A stretch of DNA of 64,000 bases from CAZKWG01 sp964615375. GTDB lineage: Bacteria; Myxococcota_A; UBA796; CAZKWG01. The stretch covers positions 62,001-126,000 of the forward strand of contig CAZTOW010000018.1 in assembly GCA_964615375.1 (NCBI GenBank), written 5' to 3'. Positions 1 to 9,492 of the stretch are shown here, piece after piece. Position 1 is the stretch's first letter. Each line of letters opens with the position of its first letter. The position numbers and the translations under genes are program-made. Below the pieces are notes generated by a model. That model worked only from the letters and a program-made list of their open reading frames with translations, had not been told where the DNA came from and searched no databases.

Positions 1-296
1 TCGGAGAGGAGGTCGGCCCCGCTCTCCAGGGTCAGCGCGCCGGCCACGAGGCTGAAGTCGCCGCCGTCGCCGTCCAGACGCGCGTCGCCGGTGAAGACTA
101 CGTCCCGGTCGCCGAAGTCGAAGCTGCACCCGTCGGCGACGGTGTAGCTGTCGTCCACCGTGCAGGGGTCGTCGGAGGCGTCGCAGAGATCGTCGGCGGT
201 GCAGGCGGCCGTGGCCGCGAACGCCGCGCCCCCGGGCAGGCACGCGAGCGCGCCGGCGCCGAGGGCGAGGAGGAGCCGGGGACAACGAGGGGGCAT
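1..296 (-). CDS. Secreted protein, N-terminal part (runs off the window)
   Basis: Reading the minus strand from the ATG at 296 gives 98 open codons that reach the window edge without a stop. The start is supported by GGAGG seven bases upstream. Residues 1-28 form a signal peptide: Pro/Arg-rich start, Leu/Ala/Gly hydrophobic stretch, and a likely cleavage after an Ala-rich segment. The mature part begins with a Cys/Asp-rich stretch (Cys at 32, 38 and 44) and continues with Asp/Gly-rich turns and alternating hydrophobic residues, as in extracellular beta-rich proteins. The family cannot be identified from this fragment. The next gene upstream in the same direction lies outside the window, so operon membership is unknown. 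Confidence 0.6.
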   Translation of the reverse strand, partial: MPPRCPRLLLALGAGALACLPGGAAFAATAACTADDLCDASDDPCTVDDSYTVADGCSFDFGDRDVVFTGDARLDGDGGDFSLVAGALTLESGADLLS

Positions 297-325
297 GGGG
301 ATCCCTCCAGTTGTCCCTCAGCGTA

Positions 326-2557
326 TCACGGGCTCGGCGGAGCCGCGGGGGCTTCGGCGGCGGGGGCCTCGGCGGGCGGCGGGGCCTGGACGTGGGCCGG
401 GGCGGACTCGCCGAGCACCGTCACGCTGCGCGCGGCGGGCGGCAGGTAGCTGTCCAGCTTGCCGATGTACCAGCCGAACGCGATGCCCAGCAGGACGACC
501 AGGGTGGCCCAGAGCCACCAGGGCTTCTTCTTCTCGGCGAAGGGATCGGCCAGGTCGCGGTGGGCGCCCGCGGGCAGCTCGGCCACGCTGGTGAACGAGC
601 GCCCCAGCGGCACGTTGACCCGGGTGAGCACGTTGACCGCCCAGCCGTTGGCGTCGAGGATGGGGCCGATGTTGCGCTGGCGCAGCTTGAGCCAGGCGAT
701 GGCCATGGACGGCCCGCTGATGAGCAGGAGCAGCGCGATCACGCCGAGCGGCATCCAGATCCCAAGGCCCAGGAAGCTCTGGAGGAGGGCGCCGAGGGCC
801 GCGGTGATGCCGCCCACCGCGACGCCCAGGGCGGCCACCACGCCGATGTCCATCTTCTTCGGGGGCTCCGCCGTGACCGGCTTGCCCTCCGCGCTCGACT
901 GGATCCCGGTGTTGATGGCGACCACGCGCTCATCGGCCTTGGCGGCCGAGGCGGCGGCGCGGGCGTTGATCATCTCCTCGACGGCGCGCAGCACCTTCTT
1001 GTAGGGCGACCAGAAGGCCTGACGGACGCTGATCGGGTTGTCCACGATGCGGGTGACCACCGCGTCCCAGTCGGCGCCGGTGCGGTCGTAGAAGACGCCG
1101 TTCCGGCCTACCATCAGGTTGTCCGTGTCGCCGTCGGTCACCGCCGCCACGACGCTGCGCTTCTGCCCCTTGGCGTTGCGCAGATCGCAGTAGACCAGGT
1201 AGGCCTTGGACAGGGGCGCGAGGCTGGCGTGCTTGCCGGCGTCGTTGACCTCCACACAGAGCTGGCAGGCGCGCTGGTCGAGGTAGAGCGTGCCGACCTG
1301 GAAGATGGCGGGGCCCCTGCGGCCGTAGAAGTCGCGGAAGCTCACGAAGTTGTTGGCCAGCGCCATGAGGTCGCGGCAGAGGCGAGCCAGCTTCTCCACC
1401 GACTGCAGGGCCTCGGCCCGGGGAGCCTCGGCGGCGTCCTCGGCGATGACGGCCGCGATGCGCGCCTTGTGGTCGCCGCTCAGCAGCGCGCGGGCGCGGT
1501 CCTCGCCGAGGCCCTCGACGCTGGCCCCCGCCTTGGCGGCGAGCCAGGCCCCGTGGGCCGCCAGGCGGGCGCGCAGCGCGCTCCAGTCCTCGAAGCTCAG
1601 CGTCTCGCGGTCGCCCAGCAGGGGAGCCACGGCCTGCGCGCGGAAGGCGGCGACCGCGGCGGCCCAGGCGGGGTTCACGCCCGCGCCCAGGGGCAGGGGC
1701 TGGCCGAGCTGCACCAGGGCGAGCGGCAGGCCCTTGAGCTCCGAGGCGTCCCCGGAGATGACGGCCTTGGCGATGGCGGCGTAGGAGGCCTCGTCGGCGT
1801 TCAGCGGGGCGAGCGCGCGGGCGTCGAAGCCGGCGACGCGGACGCGGGCGAACCAGTCGTCCACCTTGGTCGCCACCGCGTCCGTCGCCGCCCAGGCCGC
1901 CGCCGTGGCGTCCCCCAGCGGGAGCACCGCCTCGCCCTTGCCCGCGTCTCTCCAGGCCACGAAGGCGGCGAGCTCGCCATAGACGGCGTCCAGGCTCGCC
2001 GCGTCCAGCCCGGGGTCCCCGCAGCGGTCCTTGGGCGCCCCGGCGACGCAGCCCACCAGATCGGTCACCGCCGCGCGCAGCCCCTCGTCGGCCACGGTCG
2101 CGGCCGGCACCACGCCGTCCCCGTTCCGGGTGAGCTTGTTGAAGCTCTCGATGGCGGCCACGGCGTCCTCCACCGAGATGGCCTGCGCGCCCGCCTTGCC
2201 CACGCTGGTCAGCATGGCGCCCGCGCTCTGAAAGACCTTCTCGCCCTCGGCGTTCTTGCGGTTGATGGCCGAGAGCGGGAGCTCGGCGCTGCGGCGCGCG
2301 AGCTGCTCGGGGTCGCTGAGCAGCGCCCCGGCCCACTTCGCCGCGGCGATGAGCTCCAGCGCCTTGACGCGCCCGTCCCCGTCCGTGTCGATGAGCGACA
2401 GCGTGCGTTTGTCGAACTCCAGGCCGCTCACCGGACAGGCGAGCGCGACCCACAGCTTCTGGTCCAGCATGTCCAGGGCCAGCAGGTCCGCGCCCGTGGT
2501 GAGGTTGACCTGATCGACGCCGCCCGCGCGGAAGAAATTCCAGGTGTGTCCGCTCAT
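326..2557 (-). CDS. Large membrane protein with EF-hand-like calcium site
   Basis: A 743-residue protein. I chose the ATG at 2557 over an upstream GTG-type extension because GGAGG sits eight bases before it. The N-terminal part carries one EF-hand-like loop at residues 58-69 (DTDGDGRVKALE) with correctly placed Asp and Glu ligands. The long middle region is Ala-rich and mostly helical, without a domain I recognise. Near the C-terminus are two or more membrane segments (about 570-625 and 683-703), then an Ala/Pro-rich tail. The predicted topology puts most of the protein on one side of the inner membrane. Similar EF-hand membrane proteins of unknown function occur in Myxococcota; calcium binding is inferred from the motif alone. 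Its start lies 78 bases beyond the stop of the SGNH-like gene, so co-transcription is possible. Confidence 0.7.
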   Translation of the reverse strand: MSGHTWNFFRAGGVDQVNLTTGADLLALDMLDQKLWVALACPVSGLEFDKRTLSLIDTDGDGRVKALELIAAAKWAGALLSDPEQLARRSAELPLSAINRKNAEGEKVFQSAGAMLTSVGKAGAQAISVEDAVAAIESFNKLTRNGDGVVPAATVADEGLRAAVTDLVGCVAGAPKDRCGDPGLDAASLDAVYGELAAFVAWRDAGKGEAVLPLGDATAAAWAATDAVATKVDDWFARVRVAGFDARALAPLNADEASYAAIAKAVISGDASELKGLPLALVQLGQPLPLGAGVNPAWAAAVAAFRAQAVAPLLGDRETLSFEDWSALRARLAAHGAWLAAKAGASVEGLGEDRARALLSGDHKARIAAVIAEDAAEAPRAEALQSVEKLARLCRDLMALANNFVSFRDFYGRRGPAIFQVGTLYLDQRACQLCVEVNDAGKHASLAPLSKAYLVYCDLRNAKGQKRSVVAAVTDGDTDNLMVGRNGVFYDRTGADWDAVVTRIVDNPISVRQAFWSPYKKVLRAVEEMINARAAASAAKADERVVAINTGIQSSAEGKPVTAEPPKKMDIGVVAALGVAVGGITAALGALLQSFLGLGIWMPLGVIALLLLISGPSMAIAWLKLRQRNIGPILDANGWAVNVLTRVNVPLGRSFTSVAELPAGAHRDLADPFAEKKKPWWLWATLVVLLGIAFGWYIGKLDSYLPPAARSVTVLGESAPAHVQAPPPAEAPAAEAPAAPPSP

Positions 2558-2634
2558 GCTCTTGACCTCCCCGCCCCGCGGGTGTGCGGCGCGCTCGACC
2601 TTCATCTATTCGTTTGAGCTCGGCTCGCGCTCTT

Positions 2635-3783
2635 TCAGCGCTCGAAGGATGAAAGATCGCTCGCCGAGAGGCCCGCGCCGATCGCCCGGTTCACCTCGGG
2701 GGTGTAGTGGCCACCTGGGCGAAATCGCCCACCTTCGGGGATCGCCCGGACCCAGCCCGTGGCGTCCTCCACCCAGAGACCATGGCTCAGAAGCCAGCGC
2801 TGAAGGGGGGAGGAGGGCGCGGGCTCGCCGCGCTCGAGGGCGGCCAGGTCAGATGCGGTGGGGAGCATCAGCACCAGGAGGCGCTGCCCACGCGCCTGGA
2901 TCTCGGCGTCCCAGCGGGCGAGGAGCTCGGCGGTGGCGCGAAAGGCCGGGCTCTGCGCGTCCAGCGCCCCCTCGCCCGGCAGGCAGGGGAGGGGAGGGGA
3001 GAGGCGCAGCCTGGAGAGGCGCAGCAGGCGGGCGAGCCCGAGGCCGTCCAGCGCTCCCTGGTGAGGTCCGGCCTCGAAGCAGGGGTCTCCCGCGCCGAGC
3101 CGCGCCAGCGTCGGCCCCGGGTCCTCCAGCAGGAGGCGCAGATCCTCGGGGCGCGGCAGCGGGTTCGGCCGAATCTCCAGGCCCGCCTCGGTGAGCCGCG
3201 CCGCCGGACGGGGGAGGGCGAGGGCGGTGCTGGGGTCCAGGAAGGGCGGGAAGTGGTTCGGGGTCCGCGGCAGATCAGCGCTCACCAGGCCGAAGATCAC
3301 GAGGTCCGCCGGCTCGCGATCGGCCAGGGCCCGCCAGCGCAGCATGGCCTGGACCGGCGAGTAGCCGGGCACGCCCAGGTTCAGGACCGCCAGATCGGGG
3401 GCCTCGGCCAGGGCGGCGGGCCAGCTCTGGGCGTCCTCCACCTCGTCGCCGTGGGTGAAGGAGTCCCCCAGGGCCAGGACCCGCCGGACGCCGGGCGCGG
3501 GGGGCTCGGGCGCGGGCATGCGCGCCCCCTCGGCCGTGGCGTGGTAGAGGCCAGCGGCGCCGCCCGGGGCGATGGTCCAGCCGAGCTGCAGATCGTGGGC
3601 GGTGTAGCGCGCCTCCCCGGAGAGGAGCGTCTGGAGGGCCTCGCGCTGGGGAGCGCTCAGCGACCGGGTGGGCAGGGGCTCGAAGCGGACTCCCACGCGC
3701 GCCAGGAGGGCCAGCGCCCCGTGGGCGGCGAGCTCGGCCAGGGCGAGGGCCAGCAGGATCCGCGGCCAGCGCCCCCCGCTCAC
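2635..3783 (-). CDS. SGNH/GDSL-hydrolase-like protein with N-terminal anchor
   Basis: A 382-residue protein starting at GTG 3783, whose start overlaps the stop of the upstream kinase gene in a GTGA junction, so the two are translationally coupled. Residues 8-30 form a membrane anchor or signal sequence. Block I of the SGNH fold is clear: GDSFTHG with Ser108 as candidate nucleophile. A late GGHYTP motif (His about 359) fits the catalytic histidine block, but the usual Asp three residues before the His is not present, so activity is uncertain. The architecture (N-terminal anchor plus SGNH domain) resembles extracytoplasmic polysaccharide O-acetyl esterases or transferases; the substrate is unknown. 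Coupling to a kinase-like gene suggests joint expression. Confidence 0.65.
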   Translation of the reverse strand: MSGGRWPRILLALALAELAAHGALALLARVGVRFEPLPTRSLSAPQREALQTLLSGEARYTAHDLQLGWTIAPGGAAGLYHATAEGARMPAPEPPAPGVRRVLALGDSFTHGDEVEDAQSWPAALAEAPDLAVLNLGVPGYSPVQAMLRWRALADREPADLVIFGLVSADLPRTPNHFPPFLDPSTALALPRPAARLTEAGLEIRPNPLPRPEDLRLLLEDPGPTLARLGAGDPCFEAGPHQGALDGLGLARLLRLSRLRLSPPLPCLPGEGALDAQSPAFRATAELLARWDAEIQARGQRLLVLMLPTASDLAALERGEPAPSSPLQRWLLSHGLWVEDATGWVRAIPEGGRFRPGGHYTPEVNRAIGAGLSASDLSSFER

Positions 3784-6700
3784 GGCCGGGTCTGGCCCAG
3801 CAGCTCGGACTTGAGCCCGGTGTCCCGGGCCACGGCGCGGGCGCGATCTGCCGCGTCGGCGTCGTCGAGGGCCAGGGCCTGATGGTGCAGCACCCACCAG
3901 GCGTCCTGGTGGTGCTCGCGCCGCAGGGCGTCGGCGTAGGCGGCGGAGAAGAGCTCGCGGGCGCGCTCGGGGCGGCGCGCGGCGACGGCCTGCCAGGCGT
4001 TGGCGGCGAGCACCCGGGGGGTCCAGCGCGGCGAGAGCCGGGTCAGCACGCGGGCGCGGCGGCGGAGCAGCCAGCTGAACGCCAGCCCCCCGCGCCCGGC
4101 GCGCCGGGACATGGCGTCGGCGATGAGCAACGAGGCGAAGCGGGCCTGCGTGTAGTCGATGAGCAGCCCCGCGCGGTCGCAGACCTCGTCGCAGCGGCGC
4201 AGCTCGACGACGGCCTCCTCCCAGCGCCCCTCCTCCAGCAGCAGGTCCGCCAGGAAGCGGCGGGCGAAGGCCTCGTTCGCGTCGGTGAGCGCGCGGCTCT
4301 CCTCCGCCCAGGCCCGGGTGTGCTCCAGCGCGCTGGCCAGGTCTCCCCGGCTCCAGCGGATCACCGCGTCGTTCCCCCGGGCCCAGGCGGCGGCCCGGCG
4401 CTCGCCCGTGGCCTGGACCAGGGCGGAGAGGCGCTCGTTCAGGCGCGCGAGCTGCTCCACCCGGCCGAGGTGGAAGGCGCAGACCGAAGGGAGGGTGGTG
4501 GCGAGGGCCGCCAGGTAGGGATCGCCCGCCAGCAGCAGGCGCTCGGCGGCGTCCACCCCGTCGGCAAAGGCCTGGATGGTGTCGCCGCTGAGCGAGCGCG
4601 AGATGCCGCGGTGCAGCAGGACCACGGCAGCGCCGACGGGATCGGCGTCCTCGCGCACGGTCTCCAGGAGCTGGCGCTCCGTGCGGGCGGCGCGGTCCCA
4701 CTGTGCGAAAGCGCACATCCAGATGAGCTCCACGGCGCGGGCGCGCGGGTCATCGGGGGCGGCGCGCCACCAGGCGCGGTGGATGCGGATCAGCGGGCGG
4801 TGGTCCACGCAGAAGTAGAGATCGTAGAGGTGCTCGTAGAGGCGGCCGATGCGCGGGTTGGGGCGCGCGCGCAGCGGGCGACGGAGCAGCATCTCCAGCG
4901 CGGACAGGATGTCCTCGACGCGGCCCAGCAGCCCCTCGCGGAGCGGCACGCCCAGCTCGGCCACGGTGCGCTTGTAGCTGGCCAGGGCCGGGAGGTTCTC
5001 GCCGTGCCGGAAGGACAGCTCCGCCTCCGCCTCGGACAGGTCCGCGGGGGCCACGCCCTCCAGGCCACGCAGGCGGGCCAGCGCGCGCTCCGCCTCGGCC
5101 ATGTCCCGGGCCAGCATCGCGATGCGGAAGTGCCGCAGCACGCGCGCCGGGGTGGGCGGGCGCGGGTCGGCGGCCAGCAGCTCGAGGGCCTCCGCCGGAT
5201 CCAGTCGAATGAACAGGGCGATGGCGCCGTCCAATACCTCGGCGAGGCGCGCGCCGTCCCCGCCGCGCATGGCCCAGCGCGCCACGAGCACGGGCTGATC
5301 GTCGGCGTCCAGGCGGCGGGCCGCGTCCACCAGCCAGCCGGAGAGCTGCGCGGCGCCCGGCGCGTCGTCGCTGGGCAGCGGCACGACCTCCGTCCCCGTC
5401 CAGCGCGCCAGCCCGGCCAGCTCCGCCTCCAGGGCCGCGCCCTCGATCTCCGCCGCCTCCCGGCCTACCGCCCGCGCCAGCAGCGGCCCCAGCGGCAGCT
5501 CCAGCGCCCGCGCCCGCGCCACCAGCTCCGCCGTGGCCTCGCTGACGCGCTCCGGGGCGGGCTCCGCGGCGGCGCGCGCCCGGGTCTCGATCTCCAGCGG
5601 CATCCCGTGGGGCGCGTGCGGCAGGGCGTCCCCGATGAGGGTGAGCCGACCGGCGGCGACGAGGCCGCCCAGGAAGCGGCGCGAGGATCCGTCCACGCGG
5701 TCCAGCCCGCTGGCCAGCACCAGCAGGGGGCGGGGGACGGACTCCAGCAGACGGCGCAGCGCGACGCCCAGGCGCTCGGCGTCCGGTCGACGACCGGCGG
5801 AGGCCCCGGGGGGCGCCGTGATCCAGGTGCGGGTGGCGGGCTCGGCGGCGGTGAGCGCGCTGCCCAGCGGCCCGAGATCCTGGTCGATGGTCGCGAGCTG
5901 GTGCGCGTGCAGGCCGTGGGGCGCGTTGGCCGCCAGCGCCAGCGCCCCGGACATGGGGCGGTCGGGCGTCCCCCAGGAGGATCGCACCCACAGCGTGTTG
6001 CCGTTCTCGGCGCGCCAGGCCCGGTCCAGCGCCTCCAGGAGCGGCTGGGTGTCCTGGGTCTCGCCCACCAGCGCGAGCGAGCGCCCCTCCCGCGCCATCG
6101 CCAGCAGCTCGCTCACCCGCTGGGGGTTGGCCTGGGCAGCGGGGGGCCGGGGGCGGGGGAGGGCGTCGATGCCGCGCTGGAGCAGGGTGATCGCCAGCCA
6201 GCCCGAGCGCGCGTCGGCCAGCCGCCCCGTGAGCCCGGCATGCACCAGGCGCTGGAGGCGCGCGTCCATCAGCGGCGGGAAGTCGCCCAGATCCGACTCC
6301 TCCGCCCACTGCAGCACGGAGAGCGGGTAGGGGCGCCGCCCGGCCAGCATCTCGTAGATGGAGACCCAGGCGGCGAAGCAGTCGGTCAGCGCGTCGGGGA
6401 CCCCGCCCTTGTAGAGCCGCGGGTGCATGTAGGCCGGGGTCCCCGGGAACATGCCCTCGGCCCCGCCGAAGACGTGGTGCAGGCGCGCCCGCCCGAAGTC
6501 GATGATGCGGACGGTCTCGCCGCTGAGCAGCAGGTTGTCCGGCTTGACGTCCCCGTGGCTCATGCCCGCCCGGTGCATGGCGTCCAGCCCGGCGAAGACC
6601 TGGCGCCCGAAGGCCAGGGCCTCGGCGTGCGGCCCGCCGCCCTTCGCCAGCCAGGCCCGCAGGTTGGCGCCGTCCACCAGCTCCAGGGCGAGGTAGGGGT

Positions 6701-6920
6701 GGCCGTCGTGGACCCCCGCGTCCTTGAGCTCGATGAGGTTCGGGTGGCTGGTGCCCACCGAGATGGCAGCCTCGCGGCGGAATTCCGTCGAGGAGACCGG
6801 CGAGGGCGGGAAGATCTTGAGGGCGACCTCGCCCCCGGCCTGCAGATCGGCGGCCCGGAACACCTGCGCGGCCCCGCCTCCGCCGAGGGGTCCCTCGACG
6901 CGGAAGCGGCCGGCGATCAT
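3780..6920 (-). CDS. Ser/Thr kinase-like protein with degenerate ATPase and TPR-like repeats
   Basis: A 1046-residue protein from ATG 6920 (GGAG upstream; 14 bases after the stop of the FAD gene). Residues 1-270 are a Pkn2-type kinase: Gly-rich loop 12-20 (altered to GGGGAAQV), Lys35, catalytic loop HGDVKPDN with Asp124 (HGD in place of HRD), DFG Asp141, and an activation segment ending YMHPR where an APE motif is expected, so the structural Glu is lost. The middle third lines up in position with the ATPase of the five kinases at 37689-60419, but its P-loop position reads GETQDTQ and lacks the Lys and Ser/Thr needed for nucleotide binding. The last 450 residues are helical repeats (TPR-like). 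Residual kinase activity is possible because Lys, catalytic Asp, Asn and DFG are kept; the ATPase is probably dead. Likely a cytoplasmic signalling scaffold. Confidence 0.8.
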   Translation of the reverse strand: MIAGRFRVEGPLGGGGAAQVFRAADLQAGGEVALKIFPPSPVSSTEFRREAAISVGTSHPNLIELKDAGVHDGHPYLALELVDGANLRAWLAKGGGPHAEALAFGRQVFAGLDAMHRAGMSHGDVKPDNLLLSGETVRIIDFGRARLHHVFGGAEGMFPGTPAYMHPRLYKGGVPDALTDCFAAWVSIYEMLAGRRPYPLSVLQWAEESDLGDFPPLMDARLQRLVHAGLTGRLADARSGWLAITLLQRGIDALPRPRPPAAQANPQRVSELLAMAREGRSLALVGETQDTQPLLEALDRAWRAENGNTLWVRSSWGTPDRPMSGALALAANAPHGLHAHQLATIDQDLGPLGSALTAAEPATRTWITAPPGASAGRRPDAERLGVALRRLLESVPRPLLVLASGLDRVDGSSRRFLGGLVAAGRLTLIGDALPHAPHGMPLEIETRARAAAEPAPERVSEATAELVARARALELPLGPLLARAVGREAAEIEGAALEAELAGLARWTGTEVVPLPSDDAPGAAQLSGWLVDAARRLDADDQPVLVARWAMRGGDGARLAEVLDGAIALFIRLDPAEALELLAADPRPPTPARVLRHFRIAMLARDMAEAERALARLRGLEGVAPADLSEAEAELSFRHGENLPALASYKRTVAELGVPLREGLLGRVEDILSALEMLLRRPLRARPNPRIGRLYEHLYDLYFCVDHRPLIRIHRAWWRAAPDDPRARAVELIWMCAFAQWDRAARTERQLLETVREDADPVGAAVVLLHRGISRSLSGDTIQAFADGVDAAERLLLAGDPYLAALATTLPSVCAFHLGRVEQLARLNERLSALVQATGERRAAAWARGNDAVIRWSRGDLASALEHTRAWAEESRALTDANEAFARRFLADLLLEEGRWEEAVVELRRCDEVCDRAGLLIDYTQARFASLLIADAMSRRAGRGGLAFSWLLRRRARVLTRLSPRWTPRVLAANAWQAVAARRPERARELFSAAYADALRREHHQDAWWVLHHQALALDDADAADRARAVARDTGLKSELLGQTRP

Positions 6921-6934
6921 GGTCTCCGCTGGGA

Positions 6935-9481
6935 TCAGGCCTGCCTCCTCCTCTCGGGAGCCGCCTCGCCCACGGGCGTCCCCGGACGGGCGAGGGGGTC
7001 GAGGCCGTGGTACCAGCTGGCGGGGGGCAGCACGGGCACCATGTCGGGGGCGCCGGAGGGCACGGGATCTCCGCCGACCTCGGCGTAGACGCCGCGGGCC
7101 GCGCGCATCCCCGAGAGGCAGGCGCCCTCCATGCAGATCACGTCCAGGCCGTTGCGCGTCCAGTCCCCGGCCGGAAAGACCCGGGGCGCGCCGGGAAGCG
7201 GGGTCCCGCTGACGTGGCGGTGGGGCCAGAGCCCCACGCCCGGGCTGAAGATGCGGTTGCGCGCCTTGGCGTTGATCATCACCACGTAGCGGATCTGATC
7301 CTTGAGGGCGTCGGGCGGCATGAGGATGTCGTCCACCGTGACCGAGCGCGGATCGAGCAGGGCCGCGTAGCGGGCGAGCTGGCGAACGGCCCGCGCACCG
7401 AGGGCCTGGACCTGGGCGAGCTGGCGCAGGAACTGCCAGCACATCCAGCGGGAGGCCACGAACCATCCCTGCATGGCCTCCCCGCTCTGGGCGTGCTGGG
7501 CCGTCCAGCTCCCGCTGGCCCGACGGTCCTTCCAGCCGCTGTCGTCGTGGGGCCAGGGCCGCGGGTCCTGGCGGGCCATGAATTCCGGGCGGGACATGCG
7601 GTCGGCGACGGCGCGCTTGACCTCCTCGGGCCAGCCCCAGGCGTCGTCGCGGGTCATGCAGGCGTAGAGATCCTCGAAGCCCCCGCAGCTCTCCAGGACG
7701 GAGCCGGCGAATTTCCCGTCCCCGAAGGGGTCCTCGGCGCGGTAGGCCTCCTCCGACCACAGGCCCTGACTGTAGTCCGCCAGCAGACAGAACCCGCCCT
7801 CCAGGCCGGTGATCGAGGAGACCGCCAGGCCGGCGGCGGCGCACTCGCTGTACTGGATGCGCTCGCGGGTCCAGACGAGGATCTCCAGCGTGGCGTTGTT
7901 GGCGTCCAGCAGCGGGGCCAGGGAGGCGCGGGCCTCGGGGAAGTGGCGCGCGGGCAGCAGCTCGCGCAGGATGGGCGCGGGGACCGCGGGGATCACGGCG
8001 TCCACCCTGGTCTCCCGCGGATCGGCGGGCGGGGGCATGGCCGGGTCGGAGACCATCGTGTGCGGGAAGCTGAGATCGCCGCCCGCGCTGTCCGGGGTCC
8101 GCGGCCCGCTACCGAAGGCGTGGCCGAGCCAGTCTCCGTAGACCACGCGCACGCCGTCCGGTTCCGGGTGGAGCTCATGCGCGCGCCCCTGGACGATCTC
8201 CAGCTCGACGCTGTCGGCGTTCTTCTCCGCGTCCGCGCGCAGCCGCTCCCACATCCGCACCCACAGGCGCTGGATGCGGGCCCCGTCGGGGGTCCAGGCC
8301 CGCGCCGAGCGGGGAGAGGTGAAGACGAAGGCCAGCGAGCGCATGCTCTGGGCCGCGTCGAAGGAGTAGGGCGAGGTGAAGGTGGCGTCCGGCCCGAAGC
8401 GCAGGTGCAGGGTGCGCCCGACCGGGTACTCGCCGCTGGCGATGCGCAGGAGGGCGCCGGGGAGGGCCCGCAGGACGCGCTCGGTCTCGCGCATCACCAG
8501 CAGCGCGTCGCTGAGCTCGTCCTCCAGGGAGTCGGGGATGAAGGCGCGGGCCCAGTCGCGGAGACCGCCGTCGCCGCCGCTCTCGAGCTGCGCCTCCAGG
8601 AGCCAGGCCCGGGACCGCACCTCGTGGATGAGCTGGCGGAGCGGCTCGCGCTCGATGAGCTCCTGCACCTGGCGGGCCCAGGAGACCACCTCACCCTCGA
8701 TGTAGTCGGAGTACTCCACGTCCCACAGCGGGCGCTCGACGCCGTCCACCTCGAGCGTGGCGCGCTCGGGGTCGGTGGTGCGCGCCTTCAGGCTCGCCAC
8801 GATGAGCGTGAGCCGCATCTCCAGGTCCACCTCGTGGGCGTAGAAGAGATCGGCGAAGAAGAGCGGGTGGATCCCGGCGAAGGTCGCGGCGACGATGTCG
8901 CCCATGAGCTGCACGATGGGGCGGGCGAAGAGCTCGCCCACGGGGGTCGCCAGCAGGCGGTAGAGGGCGCGGGTGGCCGGACGGGTGGCGGTCTCCGGGC
9001 GCTCGGGGTCGGAGAGGCCCATCAGCGCGATGCCCGGCCCGCCCGGGGAGGGGTCGTCCACGTTGCCCTGGAAGATGGCGATCAGGCTCGATCCGCCGCG
9101 GGGGCGCAGCAGCCCGCCGTCCAGGGGCGGGGAGGGCTCGTCGGGGGCGCCGTCGCCCAGCATGCGCCGCAGGTTCGGGTAGGCCCAGAGCACGTGGTAG
9201 CCGTGCGGGACCACGCCCTTCTGCGGCATCATCGGGCCGTAGAAGATGGGGCGACCGAAGCCGCGGGGATCGGTGAGCCCCTCGAAGCTGCGGCTCATGG
9301 CCTTGCCGCCGAGACCGCTGCCGTCCGCGTGATAGTCGAGGGTCAACGAGGCGATCAGCAGGATCTTGAGGCGCCCGGTGGGCTGGCCGGACGCGCGCCG
9401 GGCCTCCCACAGCTCGATGAGGTGGCGGGCCGTGCAGAGGCCCGCGACGCCCGCCCCCACGACGGCGACCTTGAGATCCAT
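6935..9481 (-). CDS. FAD-dependent amine oxidase/desaturase-like oxidoreductase
   Basis: An 848-residue protein from ATG 9481, preceded by a purine-rich ribosome site. The N-terminus has the dinucleotide-binding motif VVGAGVAGLC (Gly9, Gly11, Gly14). The C-terminal region has the partner FAD-contact motif of amine oxidases and phytoene desaturases (AGDWTRNGLDV, then EGACLSGMRAA). It is much longer than a typical 450-550-residue desaturase; the extra length lies in the middle and suggests an insertion or a large substrate domain. The pattern places it near carotenoid desaturase or amine oxidase relatives in Myxococcota and Actinobacteria, but the substrate cannot be named. It sits between the lamin-tail lipoprotein gene (11-base gap) and the kinase gene, all in one direction with short gaps, so one long operon is likely. 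Confidence 0.75.
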   Translation of the reverse strand: MDLKVAVVGAGVAGLCTARHLIELWEARRASGQPTGRLKILLIASLTLDYHADGSGLGGKAMSRSFEGLTDPRGFGRPIFYGPMMPQKGVVPHGYHVLWAYPNLRRMLGDGAPDEPSPPLDGGLLRPRGGSSLIAIFQGNVDDPSPGGPGIALMGLSDPERPETATRPATRALYRLLATPVGELFARPIVQLMGDIVAATFAGIHPLFFADLFYAHEVDLEMRLTLIVASLKARTTDPERATLEVDGVERPLWDVEYSDYIEGEVVSWARQVQELIEREPLRQLIHEVRSRAWLLEAQLESGGDGGLRDWARAFIPDSLEDELSDALLVMRETERVLRALPGALLRIASGEYPVGRTLHLRFGPDATFTSPYSFDAAQSMRSLAFVFTSPRSARAWTPDGARIQRLWVRMWERLRADAEKNADSVELEIVQGRAHELHPEPDGVRVVYGDWLGHAFGSGPRTPDSAGGDLSFPHTMVSDPAMPPPADPRETRVDAVIPAVPAPILRELLPARHFPEARASLAPLLDANNATLEILVWTRERIQYSECAAAGLAVSSITGLEGGFCLLADYSQGLWSEEAYRAEDPFGDGKFAGSVLESCGGFEDLYACMTRDDAWGWPEEVKRAVADRMSRPEFMARQDPRPWPHDDSGWKDRRASGSWTAQHAQSGEAMQGWFVASRWMCWQFLRQLAQVQALGARAVRQLARYAALLDPRSVTVDDILMPPDALKDQIRYVVMINAKARNRIFSPGVGLWPHRHVSGTPLPGAPRVFPAGDWTRNGLDVICMEGACLSGMRAARGVYAEVGGDPVPSGAPDMVPVLPPASWYHGLDPLARPGTPVGEAAPERRRQA

Positions 9482-9492
9482 GCTTTCCCCCC

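Noticed and set aside
2558..2605. 16-residue N-terminal extension of the EF-hand protein
   Set aside because: The GGAGG site at proper spacing supports the internal ATG at 2557, and the extension has no conserved features.
311..2617. Long plus-strand frame opposite the EF-hand gene (768 codons)
   Set aside because: Low-complexity Arg/Gly/Ala composition without motifs; a GC-driven shadow of the minus-strand gene.
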